Source of the DNA: Kocuria dechangensis
Lineage (GTDB): Bacteria; Actinomycetota; Actinomycetes; Actinomycetales; Micrococcaceae
DNA length: 64,000 nt
Reading direction: 5' to 3'
Assembly: GCF_014636775.1 (NCBI RefSeq)
Contig: NZ_BMEQ01000015.1
Coordinates: 47,031-111,030 of the forward strand
This document shows, one piece after another, positions 10,214 to 17,334 of this stretch; positions within the stretch are counted from its first letter, which is position 1, and each line of letters opens with the position of its first letter. The position numbers and the translations under genes are program-made. The notes beneath the pieces were generated by a model. The model had not been told where the DNA came from and searched no databases. It worked only from the letters and a program-made list of their open reading frames with translations.

Positions 10214-10639
10214 TCAGCGACCGTGGCCGGTGATGGCCGGGGGCGGCCCGTATCCGCTCACGGCGGCACCGAGGGAGCGCGGGAGGCCGTGGTCGGGCTG
10301 ATGGAGGCGCTGGGGGCCGCCGGAGGCGATCCACGCCGTCAGGGCCTCTGCGCGGCACTCGTCCTCGAGCCCGCTCAGCCACACGGTCGGGCCCACCCGC
10401 CCGCTGGGCCCGTCCCGCCGTGCCACCGCGGCCAACGAGGCCATCTCGCACCGCCCCAGGCACGGGGAGGTGATCAGCACCGCCCCAGGGGTGGCCTTGA
10501 CCGCCTCCCGGATCCGGTCGGCGTGATCGGCGGTGCCGTGGAGGCGGCGCAGGCCGGCGCAGCGGTGTCCATGGCACACGGCGACCACCGGGCCGCTGGC
10601 ATCGGTGCGGGTGTGGCCTCGGGTGTTCTGGCGGGGCAT
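10214..10639 (-). CDS. Thioredoxin-like [2Fe-2S] ferredoxin-domain protein
   Basis: A 141-residue protein with four cysteines in the spacing of thioredoxin-fold [2Fe-2S] ferredoxins: Cys22 and Cys27 in VCHGHRC, Cys60 and Cys64 in SPCLGRC. The rest is compact alpha/beta sequence ending in WLSGLEDECRAEALTAWI. The ATG at 10639 is preceded by AGGAAG; longer frames upstream lack a good site. It is the last gene of a minus-strand series (CobW-like, L36, small Cys peptide, this gene), so it may be made under zinc limitation. Terminator-like symmetry after L36 leaves room for a separate promoter. Partner and reaction unknown. Confidence 0.7.
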   Translation of the reverse strand: MPRQNTRGHTRTDASGPVVAVCHGHRCAGLRRLHGTADHADRIREAVKATPGAVLITSPCLGRCEMASLAAVARRDGPSGRVGPTVWLSGLEDECRAEALTAWIASGGPQRLHQPDHGLPRSLGAAVSGYGPPPAITGHGR

Positions 10640-10691
10640 CGGAGACTGCTTCCTGTGTCGGAGGGGCGGTGTCTGCATCTGTGGTCGCCGC

Positions 10692-10856
10692 CTACGACGG
10701 CCGGCGACGCGGTGGTGGCGCTGCCAGTAGCGGTGCTGCGGGCGTCGCGGCACTGGAGCAGCAGGTGTTCCGGCAGACGCTCTTGTCGTCCTGCCTGTCG
10801 GTCCGGGCCCCGGCAGCTTTCTTCCGGGCCTTGGCGCGCACCTTGCTCCTGGGCAT
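10692..10856 (-). CDS. Small basic Cys-containing protein of unknown function
   Basis: A 54-residue product starting MPRSKVRAKARKKAAG. A strongly basic N-terminus is followed by CRNTCC and an Ala/Pro/Arg-rich tail. GAGAGGA stands eight bases before the ATG at 10856. I do not recognise it. The basic start is like a small ribosomal protein, but the rest matches none that I know, and the tail is what any GC-rich frame could give. It sits 52 bases before the ferredoxin-like gene on the same strand and downstream of L36. Confidence 0.45.
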   Translation of the reverse strand: MPRSKVRAKARKKAAGARTDRQDDKSVCRNTCCSSAATPAAPLLAAPPPRRRPS

Positions 10857-10980
10857 CGGACGGTCCTCTCGGGTTGACGGTGTGACGCGGTGGATCCGGA
10901 ATCGGCCCACGACCGCGTGGCTCCGCGGCAGGCCTGGGCTCGGTGAGTGTCGCCGGCGGGAGCGGGGCTGCTGGTCGACT

Positions 10981-11008
10981 CCTCCGGCGCCCACACGGGC
11001 GCCGGAGG
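10981..11008 (-). terminator. Perfect 12-bp hairpin after rpmJ
   Basis: CCTCCGGCGCCC and GGGCGCCGGAGG pair perfectly around an ACAC loop, about 100 bases past the L36 stop. No T-run follows, as is common in high-GC actinobacteria. It probably ends or attenuates the CobW-like/rpmJ transcript before the two small genes. Confidence 0.6.
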
Positions 11009-11111
11009 CGGCGGCTCGTGCTCTCACCACGACGGGGTCGTGGGACCCCGGGCCGGGGTGGCCGCCCGCCCACCCGCAGCAGCCCCGCCGGCTCGGCCGT
11101 GGCGGGACCGC

Positions 11112-11234
11112 TCAGCCCTGGCGGGCCTTCATCCGGGGGTTCTTCTTGTTGATCACGAAGGTGCGCCCGCGACGGCGCACGACCTGTGCACCGGGGACCT
11201 TCTTCAGGGCGCGCAGCGAGTTGCGTACTTTCAT
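11112..11234 (-). CDS. rpmJ: 50S ribosomal protein L36, zinc-free (C-minus) paralogue
   Basis: A 40-residue L36 starting [19 protein letters not shown] and ending NPRMKARQG. The usual L36 carries a zinc-binding Cys/His cluster; this one has no cysteine at all, so it is the alternative form that replaces the zinc-bound protein when zinc is scarce. The ATG at 11234 follows a strong AGGAGG. It lies 77 bases after the CobW-like gene on the same strand, which itself has a Zur-type box, so both are probably derepressed together. Confidence 0.92.
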   Translation of the reverse strand: MKVRNSLRALKKVPGAQVVRRRGRTFVINKKNPRMKARQG

Positions 11235-11311
11235 CTTTCCTCCTGTGGTGTTTTCCTGTGGTGTTTTCCTGTGGTGGTCTTGTGGGTGGTCTGTGGTGGA
11301 CTTCCGGTGCG

Positions 11312-12430
11312 TCAGTGGGTGACGCTGAGCCCGAAGGGGTCGGTGAGACCGGTGATCCCGGACCTCATCTCCGCCTCGGTGAGCTGACAGTCGGTCAGCA
11401 GCCGCGCGATCTCGGCCGCGTCGAGGTCTTCCCCGGTGGCTGCCAGGACGGTGGCGTGCTCCCCGGGGCCGGCGGGCACCGCGGGGCCGGCTTCGTCCCG
11501 GGCAGGCCCGATGTGCTCAGCGAGGAGGTCGGCGTGCTGGTCCACCGGCCACGGCCCGGTGTTCTCCAGCCACACCCGCGGCCCGATGCCCTGGAGGAGG
11601 ATCCGGTACTCCGGGGCTGCGGCCAGGCAGAGGTGCCCGCGCAGCCAGCAGCACCCGGCGGCCAGGGTGGCCAGGGCCTGGTGGAAGCGTCCCGGGTGCA
11701 GCGGCCGCTCCACCCGGTGCACGACGGTGGTGAACGGTGAGGCCGGCGGAGCCGAGGGCAGCTCCAGGCACCCGGTGGCCGCCCGGCGCAGGGCCTCCAT
11801 CAGGCGGTGCCGGCCCAGGACGAGGTCGGAACCGTGCTCGAGGACGTCGGCGTGCCGGGCCAGTTCCCGCAGCAGCTGGACACCGCGGGTGCGCTCTGCC
11901 GCGTCCACGGGTACCAGGTCCGGGTCCGCCAGCAGCACGGTGTCGTTGAAGTCCAGTTCCCCGACGAGGAACTCCCCGGGCGTCCTCTCGTCCTGCTCCA
12001 GGACGGTGCAGCCGCCCTCGAAGAGGCTCTGCCCCTCCCAGATCTGCTCCTCGACCGATCCCGGGGCGCAGGCCAGCACGGCCGAGTCCACGGTCGGCGG
12101 CTGATCCAGGTGCCGGCCCAGGGCGTGGATCACCATGGAGGCCGGCACCGTCGGGGGCAGGCCCAGGATCACGTGCTCTTCCCCTGCGGCGAGCAGGCTG
12201 CCGAGGCTGGGCACGATGGTCAGCCGGACGGCACAGCTGGGGCACGGGTGCTCCAGCATCGACTCCCGGCGCTGCGCCAGGGCCCCGTGCCGGAAGATGC
12301 GGCGCACGACCACACCACCGTCCAGCAGGTCGTGGACCATCACCACGGCGGCCGGGAAGGCATCGGCGAGGGACTCGCAGGCCTGCTGGCGGCAGAGGGC
12401 ATCGAGGGAGCTGACGACGGTGAGGCGCAT
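11312..12430 (-). CDS. CobW-like (COG0523-type) protein, P-loop degenerate
   Basis: A 372-residue protein with the overall layout of the actinobacterial Zur-regulated CobW branch. It has an N-terminal region ending in the cysteine motif HPCPSCAVR near residues 62-70, a central NTPase-like region, and a C-terminal CobW_C-type section (HPGRFHQAL, then WLRGHLCLA). Where CobW GTPases have GxxGxGKT, the sequence reads [11 protein letters not shown], so nucleotide binding is doubtful. The family is proposed to deliver zinc to key enzymes under starvation. The ATG at 12430 has AGGGTGG upstream, and the Zur-type box at 12445-12459 lies right at the promoter. It heads a transcript with zinc-free L36. 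Confidence 0.7.
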   Translation of the reverse strand: MRLTVVSSLDALCRQQACESLADAFPAAVVMVHDLLDGGVVVRRIFRHGALAQRRESMLEHPCPSCAVRLTIVPSLGSLLAAGEEHVILGLPPTVPASMVIHALGRHLDQPPTVDSAVLACAPGSVEEQIWEGQSLFEGGCTVLEQDERTPGEFLVGELDFNDTVLLADPDLVPVDAAERTRGVQLLRELARHADVLEHGSDLVLGRHRLMEALRRAATGCLELPSAPPASPFTTVVHRVERPLHPGRFHQALATLAAGCCWLRGHLCLAAAPEYRILLQGIGPRVWLENTGPWPVDQHADLLAEHIGPARDEAGPAVPAGPGEHATVLAATGEDLDAAEIARLLTDCQLTEAEMRSGITGLTDPFGLSVTH

Positions 12431-12444
12431 GCCGCCACCCTACA

Positions 12445-12459
12445 TAAGAATGATTCTCA
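12445..12459 (-). promoter_or_regulatory. Zur-type box of the CobW-like/rpmJ transcript
   Basis: TAAGAATGATTCTCA matches TGAnAATnATTnTCA at all fixed positions but one and is nearly self-complementary. It ends 15 bases before the ATG at 12430, so bound Zur would block RNA polymerase. On the minus strand TTATGT just downstream could be the -10 element. Confidence 0.75.
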
Positions 12460-12762
12460 AATAAAATGGAGGCGCGAGGCTCCATGGCGACGTCACCGGC
12501 AAGGCGCCGCTCAGGTTCCTGCGGCCAGGGGAGTTCTCGGGTGATCACGGGGGCTCGTCCCGGGCGAGGGGTGCGGGGCCGGCCTGCTGGGCCTCGCCGA
12601 TCGTCGGCGGAGGGGCGGCCCCGGTGCGGGTGACGGGTTGGTCCCGTCCGTTGGGACGCGCTCCGCTGCGGATCGGCGAAGAGCACGGGGTGATCCGGTT
12701 GCCGCCTCCGCGGGCTGCGGAGGTGCGGCCCGTGACCTGCCACCGTCGCTCCACCTGCACGT

Positions 12763-12786
12763 ATAAACCCATTGCAATGTGTTTAT
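12763..12786 (+). promoter_or_regulatory. Nested 24-bp palindrome, probable ArsR-family operator
   Basis: ATAAAC (12763-12768) and GTTTAT (12781-12786) flank the perfect palindrome CATTGCAATG (12770-12779); 11 of 12 symmetric pairs match. It is the only AT-rich spot nearby and lies 61 bases before the His-rich gene. ArsR/SmtB repressors bind imperfect 12-2-12 type repeats, and such a regulator is encoded two genes on. Confidence 0.65.
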
Positions 12787-12847
12787 GGCAGTGTTTCACT
12801 GGATCCACGGGGCCCGGCCCGGGCCCCGTGACCGGAAGGGGGCAGTG

Positions 12848-13003
12848 ATGGCCGACCACGACAGCCAGGCCGAGCACACCAAGGCCGAGCACACCCACGG
12901 GGACAGCTGTGGGCACCAGGCCGTCCAGCACGACGATCACGTGGACTATCTGCACGACGGCCATAAGCACGCCGAGCACGAGGACCACTACGACGAGCAC
13001 TGA
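12848..13003 (+). CDS. Small histidine-rich, probably metal-binding protein
   Basis: A 51-residue soluble peptide with 13 histidines and one cysteine. The pattern runs HTHGDSCGHQAVQHDDHVDY and then a tail of Asp/Glu-His pairs. Peptides like this occur next to ArsR metal sensors in actinobacteria and probably buffer or hand over zinc or nickel. The ATG at 12848 was preferred to one at 12779 because GGAAGGGGG precedes it and the added N-terminus would be atypical. Expression is probably controlled by the palindrome upstream. A strong hairpin follows its stop, so it can be a monocistronic message. Confidence 0.75.
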   Translation: MADHDSQAEHTKAEHTHGDSCGHQAVQHDDHVDYLHDGHKHAEHEDHYDEH

Positions 13004-13016
13004 GGCCGTCCCGCAG

Positions 13017-13049
13017 CACCGGAGCCCCTGCCGCGCAGGGGCTCCGGTG
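13017..13049 (+). terminator. Perfect 15-bp hairpin after the His-rich gene
   Basis: CACCGGAGCCCCTGC and GCAGGGGCTCCGGTG pair perfectly around a CGC loop, starting 13 bases after the TGA. It lies between the His-rich gene and the ArsR gene, so ArsR would depend on read-through or its own promoter. Confidence 0.75.
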
Positions 13050-13094
13050 CGTCATCTGCACCCAGGACGCATTAGAACCTGCTTATATGGGCCT

Positions 13095-13397
13095 GTGTCG
13101 CACACCGCTGATCTCGAGGCCGCCGCCCATCTCTTCCGGGCCCTCTCCTCCTCCTCCCGGCTGGGCCTGCTGCGCCTGCTCAGGGAGGGGGCGGCCACCG
13201 TCACCCAGCTGGCGGAGCGCTCCGGGCTCTCCCAGCCCCTGGTCTCCCAGCACCTGCGCACCCTGCGGGAGGCCGGTCTGGTGAACTTCACCCGCACCGG
13301 GCGTGAAACCCACTACTCCCTCGCCGACCCCCACGTCGCCCAGCTTCTCGACACGGTCCTGGCTCACGTGGTCGAGGACCGGCGCTGCCCCGCCTGA
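13095..13397 (+). CDS. ArsR/SmtB-family metal-responsive repressor
   Basis: A 100-residue winged-helix repressor: LFRALSSSSRLGLLRLL, then VTQLAERSGLSQPLVSQHLR as the recognition helix region. The last helix carries DPHxxxxxxxxxxHVVE, the D-x-H-x10-H-x2-E alpha5 metal site of SmtB/CzrA-like zinc and cobalt sensors. No alpha3N cysteine site is present, so zinc, nickel or cobalt fits better than arsenic or cadmium. The GTG at 13095 is the likely start; the ribosome-binding site is weak. It would bind the palindrome upstream of the His-rich gene and let go when metal is in excess. Confidence 0.85.
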   Translation: MSHTADLEAAAHLFRALSSSSRLGLLRLLREGAATVTQLAERSGLSQPLVSQHLRTLREAGLVNFTRTGRETHYSLADPHVAQLLDTVLAHVVEDRRCPA

Positions 13398-13562
13398 GTG
13401 CCGCCTGACGTGCACCTGCGGGGGCGGGGCCTTGCGGTTCGCCTCGGATCGATGCCCATGGGGGCTTCCGCGGAGCTTTCCGCCTCGTGCCGGGCGATGT
13501 TGCATGCTCGAGTGCTCCCAGAGGGCTGTCGCCACCTCCGTTCTGCCCCCATGGCGCCCGAT

Positions 13563-13600
13563 TTGACAATGATTCTCAGTTGTCCTGAGAATCATTCGCA
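13563..13600 (+). promoter_or_regulatory. znuA promoter with two inverted Zur-type boxes
   Basis: Box 1, TGACAATGATTCTCA (13564-13578), fits TGAnAATnATTnTCA fully. Box 2, TGAGAATCATTCGCA (13586-13600), is a second copy. AATGATTCTCA and TGAGAATCATT are exact inverted repeats 7 bases apart. TTGACA at 13563-13568 is a consensus -35 and GAGAAT at 13587-13592 can serve as -10 with an 18-base spacer. That puts the transcript start at or next to the ATG at 13600, with no ribosome-binding site visible. Confidence 0.75.
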
Positions 13601-14610
13601 TGAACCTGTCTCGCGCCCTCACTCTGCCGCTGTCCCTGACGGCCGCTCTCGCACTGTCCTCCTGCACCTCCTCCTCCGCCGACCCCTCGGCCACCACCGA
13701 GAGCGGATCGGGGGAAGCGCTGACCGTGCAGGCCTCCTTCTACCCCCTGCAGTACGTGGCCGAGCGGGTCGGCGGGGACCTCGTGGAGGTCGGCTCCCTC
13801 ACCCCCGCGGGGGCCGAGCCGCACGACCTCGAGCTCTCGCCGGCGGCGGTCGAGGAGCTGCGCACCGCGGACGCGGTGGTCTACCTCTCCGGCTTCCAGC
13901 CGGCCGTCGACGACGCGGTGGCCCAGGCCGCACCGGAGCACGTCCTCGACGCCGGCCCGGCCGGGGTGGACGGGGCCGATCCGCACCCGGCCGACGAGCA
14001 CGGGCACGACGGGGAGGCGGCTGCCGAGGACGAGCCCGCGGACGACGCGCACGCCGGCGAGGCGGCCGCCGAGGACGAGCACGACCACGGGCACGACGGG
14101 GAGGACCCGCACTTCTGGCTGGACCCCGACCGGCTGGCCGCGGTCGCCACCGAGGTCGCCCACGAGCTGGCCGAGGTGGACCCGGACAACGCCGGGACCT
14201 ACGAGGACAACGCCGCGACGCTGTCCGCGGAGCTGGCGGCCTTGGACGAGGAGTTCGCCCAGGGGCTCCAGACCTGCGACCGGCGCACCGTCGTGGTCTC
14301 CCACGACGCCTACGGGTACCTGGCCGACAAGTACGACCTCGAGCAGGTCGCCGTCGCCGGCTTCGAGCCGGACACCGAGCCCTCGCCGGCCCGGCTGGCC
14401 GAGATCGGCGACGTCGTCGAGGCGGAGGGCGTGACCACGGTCTTCTCCGAGTCCCTGGTCAACCCCAAGGTCGCCGAGACCCTGGCCTCCGAGCACGGGA
14501 TCGAGACCGCGGTGCTGGACCCGGTGGAGGGACTGGTCGATGAGAGCTCCGACTACCAGCAGGTCATGCGCGAGAACCTCGAGGTCCTGCGCACCGCGCT
14601 GGGCTGCTGA
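13600..14610 (+). CDS. znuA: Zinc ABC transporter substrate-binding lipoprotein ZnuA
   Basis: A 336-residue cluster-A metal-binding protein of the ZnuA family. It has a lipobox LSSC with Cys22, mature FYPLQYVAERV, a first ligand histidine in GAEPHDLELS and an Asp/Glu/His-rich insert at about residues 127-167 typical of zinc-specific members. Then come DPHFWLDP with the second histidine and SHDAYGYLA with the third. It captures zinc outside the membrane for ZnuB/ZnuC. Its start sits directly on the Zur-controlled promoter and is probably leaderless. First gene of znuA-znuC-znuB-zur. Confidence 0.92.
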   Translation: MNLSRALTLPLSLTAALALSSCTSSSADPSATTESGSGEALTVQASFYPLQYVAERVGGDLVEVGSLTPAGAEPHDLELSPAAVEELRTADAVVYLSGFQPAVDDAVAQAAPEHVLDAGPAGVDGADPHPADEHGHDGEAAAEDEPADDAHAGEAAAEDEHDHGHDGEDPHFWLDPDRLAAVATEVAHELAEVDPDNAGTYEDNAATLSAELAALDEEFAQGLQTCDRRTVVVSHDAYGYLADKYDLEQVAVAGFEPDTEPSPARLAEIGDVVEAEGVTTVFSESLVNPKVAETLASEHGIETAVLDPVEGLVDESSDYQQVMRENLEVLRTALGC

Positions 14611-14617
14611 GACCGCG

Positions 14618-15397
14618 GTGTCTTCAGCATCCGCAATTCTCGAGGCGCGGGAGCTGGACGTCGTCCTGGGCTCGGCACGGGTCCTCCACGGTGTGGACCT
14701 GTCGGTCACCGCCGGGGAGACCGTGGCCGTGCTCGGGTCCAACGGCTCGGGCAAGTCCACCCTGGTGAAGACCCTCATCGGCCTGCATCCTGCGACCTCC
14801 GGAGGCGTGCGGCTCTACGGGGCCGACCCGGCCGGGCCGTCCCGGGCTGTGCCATGGCAGAAGGTCGGCTACGCACCCCAGCGCACGGGCGCCACCACCG
14901 GGGTGCCGGCCACCGCCCTGGAGGTCGTGGCCTCCGGCCTGCTGCACCGTCGGCGGCTGCGCCCGGGACGGGACGCCAGGGCACGGTGCCTGGCGGCGCT
15001 CGCCCAGGTGGGCCTGGCCGACCGGGCGCACGAGAGCGTGCAGGTCTTCTCCGGCGGTCAGCAGCAGCGCGTGCTCATCGCCCGGGCGCTGGTGCGGGAA
15101 CCGGACCTGCTGATCCTCGACGAGCCGCTGTCGGGCATGGACCGGGCCTCCATGGACGCCCTGGCCGCCACGGTGGCCGCCCTCCAGCGGCGTGGCGCCA
15201 CGGTGGTCGTGGTGCTCCACGAGCTCGGGCCGCTCGCCGGACTGATCACCCGCACCGTGGTCCTGCACGGCGGGCGGATCGTCCACGACGCCCCTCCCTC
15301 GTCCCGCGGCACCGACCCCGGCGTGGTCGACGCCCACCCCCATCCGGAACCTCCCGCGGCGGTGCCGACCGCCCCCGACCTGCAGAGGCAGTGGTGA
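14618..15397 (+). CDS. znuC: Zinc ABC transporter ATP-binding protein ZnuC
   Basis: A 259-residue ABC ATPase: Walker A GSNGSGKSTL near residue 37, signature FSGGQQQRVLIARAL, Walker B DLLILDEPLSGMD and the switch histidine in VVVLHELGPLAG. The GTG at 14618 is 7 bases after the znuA stop, and earlier in-frame starts lie inside znuA. Its TGA overlaps the ATG of znuB. It powers zinc import. Confidence 0.9.
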   Translation: MSSASAILEARELDVVLGSARVLHGVDLSVTAGETVAVLGSNGSGKSTLVKTLIGLHPATSGGVRLYGADPAGPSRAVPWQKVGYAPQRTGATTGVPATALEVVASGLLHRRRLRPGRDARARCLAALAQVGLADRAHESVQVFSGGQQQRVLIARALVREPDLLILDEPLSGMDRASMDALAATVAALQRRGATVVVVLHELGPLAGLITRTVVLHGGRIVHDAPPSSRGTDPGVVDAHPHPEPPAAVPTAPDLQRQW

Positions 15398-16317
15398 TGT
15401 CCCTCCTGGACCCCGTGACGACGATGCTCGCCAGCCCGCTCATGCAGCGCGGCCTGATCGCGGCGCTGCTGATCGGGCTCGCCGCCCCGGTGATGGGCAC
15501 CTACCTCGTCCAGCGCCGCATGGCGCTGCTCGGGGACGGGATCGGGCACATGGCCCTCACCGGGGTCGCCATGGGCTGGCTGGCCGGAGCCGCCGCCGGG
15601 CCGGCCTCTCCCGACGCACTGGCCGTGCCCGGGGCGATCGTGGCCGCGGTGGCCGGGGCCGTGCTCATCGAGCTGGTGCGCACCCGGGGGAAGACCAGCG
15701 GCGACGTCGCCCTGGCGCTGCTCTTCTACGGCGGGATCGCCGGCGGGGTGCTGCTGATCGGGGTCGCCGGGGGCACCTCGGCGAACCTGACCGGCTACCT
15801 CTTCGGCTCCATCTCCACCGTCACGGCTGCTGACGTGTGGCTGACCGCGGGGCTGAGCGCCGTGGTCCTGGGGGTCGGCATCGGGCTGCGGCACGCCCTG
15901 TTCGCCCTGTGCCACGACGAGGAGTCCGCCCGCGCGGCCGGGCTGCCCGTCCACGCCCTGAACCTGCTGGTGGCGGTGGTGGCGGCACTGACCGTGTCGG
16001 TGTCCATGCGGGTGGTCGGGGTGCTGCTGGTCTCGGCGGTGATGGTCGTCCCCGTGGCCACCGCCCAGCTGCTGACCCGCTCCTTCGCGGGCACCATGGG
16101 CGTGGCCATGGGCCTCGGTGCGCTCGTGTGCGTGGCCGGGCTGTCGATCACCTGGTTCCACGCGCTCTCCCCGGGCGCCACCATCGTCGTCCTGGCCATC
16201 GGGGTCTACGCCCTCGTGGCGGTCGCGGCGCCGGTCCTGTCGGCGCTGCCGGCCCGTCGGGGCGGCCCGCCCGGGGACGTGCGCGGAGGTCGCGTCCCGG
16301 TGCGGTCGGAGGCCTGA
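15397..16317 (+). CDS. znuB: Zinc ABC transporter permease ZnuB
   Basis: A 306-residue membrane protein with eight or nine predicted helices, typical of the ABC-3 family: MQRGLIAALLIGLAAPVMG, ALLGDGIGHMALTGVAMGW, then the coupling helix region RAAGLPVHALN. It starts inside the stop of znuC (TGATG). It forms the zinc channel with ZnuA and ZnuC. Confidence 0.9.
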   Translation: MSLLDPVTTMLASPLMQRGLIAALLIGLAAPVMGTYLVQRRMALLGDGIGHMALTGVAMGWLAGAAAGPASPDALAVPGAIVAAVAGAVLIELVRTRGKTSGDVALALLFYGGIAGGVLLIGVAGGTSANLTGYLFGSISTVTAADVWLTAGLSAVVLGVGIGLRHALFALCHDEESARAAGLPVHALNLLVAVVAALTVSVSMRVVGVLLVSAVMVVPVATAQLLTRSFAGTMGVAMGLGALVCVAGLSITWFHALSPGATIVVLAIGVYALVAVAAPVLSALPARRGGPPGDVRGGRVPVRSEA

Positions 16318-16318
16318 G

Positions 16319-16717
16319 GTGCAGCGGGCCACCCGCCGGCGCACGGTGATCCTGGAGCTGCTCGAGGAGTCCGCGCAGTTCCTCGGCGCCCAGCAGATCC
16401 ACCGGGTGCTCGCCGACCGGGGCCAGGCGATGGCGCTGGCCACGGTCTACCGTGCCCTGCAGGCGCTGACCGACAGCGGCGACCTCGACGTGCTCCGCTC
16501 CGAGGAGGGCGAGCACCTCTACCGCCGCTGCCCGCGTCGCGACCGGCACCACCACCTGGTCTGCCGCGCCTGCGGGGCGGCCGTGGACCTTCCGGGCGGG
16601 CCCGTGGAGGACTGGGTCGCCGGCCTGGCCCGGGAGCACGGGTTCGTCGCCGTCACCCCGGTGGTGGAGTTCCACGGCCTGTGCGCGTCGTGCCTGGAAG
16701 CACGCGGTCCCCGCTGA
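16319..16717 (+). CDS. zur: Fur-family transcriptional regulator, probable Zur
   Basis: A 132-residue Fur-type repressor: winged helix RRRTVILELLEESAQFLGAQQIHRVL, then ATVYRALQALTDSGDLDVL, the metal-site segment RDRHHHLVCRACGAAVDL and a C-terminal CASC that forms a structural zinc site with CRAC. As the last gene of the znu operon, two bases after znuB and with GGAGG before its GTG, it is most likely the zinc sensor that binds the TGAnAATnATTnTCA boxes in this window. Its own gene would then be under feedback control from the znuA promoter. Its last 65 bases overlap the converging hydrolase gene. Confidence 0.88.
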   Translation: MQRATRRRTVILELLEESAQFLGAQQIHRVLADRGQAMALATVYRALQALTDSGDLDVLRSEEGEHLYRRCPRRDRHHHLVCRACGAAVDLPGGPVEDWVAGLAREHGFVAVTPVVEFHGLCASCLEARGPR

Positions 16718-17288
16718 GGAAGCGTTCGAGCACGTCGTTGTAGGCCGCCCCGGTGCGCTGGACGCTGTGGCCGGCTCCGCGCACGACCGCGCGGGAGGCC
16801 CCGAGCCGGAGCTCGAGGGCGTGGCAGACCGCGTCGAAGACGGGGCTGTGGCCGCCGGAGACCACGAGCTTGGGAAACGGCGCCGCGCGCAGGGCGTCCA
16901 GGGGGATCTGCGCCTCGTCGGTCGGGCGCTCGTGGCGCAGCAAGCGCGCGTTCTGCAGCAGGGGCGGGGGCAGCGGATCGGGAGGGGTGAAGCTGCTGCC
17001 GACGTGGGCGATGAAGGCGCGGAGGAACTCGGCCGGGTCGCCCGGTCCGTGCTCCACCAGGTGCATGGGCTCGGTCAGCAGCTCGGCGATGTCCCCGGCG
17101 TCGACCTCGAAGTCCTCGCGCTCCGCGGGCGGGTTGGGGAAGTAGCCGCGCCGGTCGACCACGACCAGCCGCCACCGTGCGGCGTGGGGACGCTGGGCCG
17201 CCCAGGTCGAGGCGCCGCCGGCGATGCTGCCGTGGACCAGCATGACGGGCGGGCCCTCGCCCCAGTGCTCGAAGTGGATCTCGGCCAT
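16653..17288 (-). CDS. Alpha/beta-hydrolase-like protein lacking the nucleophile segment
   Basis: A 211-residue product that begins like an alpha/beta hydrolase (PPVMLVHGSIAGGASTWAAQ with the oxyanion HG, then WRLVVVDRRGYFPNPP). It ends with the acid and histidine regions (KLVVSGGHSPVFD; VVRGAGHSVQRTG). Where the GxSxG nucleophile elbow should follow DIAELLTEPMHLV, the sequence jumps to EHGPGDPAEFLRAF. The frame is intact, so about 50 residues seem to be missing by clean deletion compared with the usual 260. It is probably inactive as a hydrolase or has another role. The ATG at 17288 follows GGAGGGCG. Its 3' end overlaps zur. Confidence 0.65.
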   Translation of the reverse strand: MAEIHFEHWGEGPPVMLVHGSIAGGASTWAAQRPHAARWRLVVVDRRGYFPNPPAEREDFEVDAGDIAELLTEPMHLVEHGPGDPAEFLRAFIAHVGSSFTPPDPLPPPLLQNARLLRHERPTDEAQIPLDALRAAPFPKLVVSGGHSPVFDAVCHALELRLGASRAVVRGAGHSVQRTGAAYNDVLERFLSGDRVLPGTTRTGRGTPPPG

Positions 17289-17334
17289 CTGCGCCCTCCG
17301 CACTCCCGCAATGGTTCCGCCGGCCCGGTCCCGG

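Larger units (their letters stand above)
12431..12847. other. Divergent regulatory region between the CobW-like gene and the His-rich peptide gene
   Basis: It contains the Zur-type box next to the CobW-like gene at one end and the ArsR-type palindrome next to the His-rich gene at the other. Between about 12470 and 12760 I see only GC-rich sequence with short, arginine-rich frames and no recognisable gene. Confidence 0.6.

Noticed and set aside
12445..12459. Box considered as an iron (IdeR/DtxR) operator
   Set aside because: Neighbours are zinc-free L36, CobW-like, znu and a Zur-like gene; the pattern fits Zur better. Not excluded experimentally.
12466..12640. Possible 55-residue plus-strand frame starting at the ATG near 12466
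   Set aside because: Arginine/glycine-rich composition typical of random GC-rich DNA, no ribosome-binding site.
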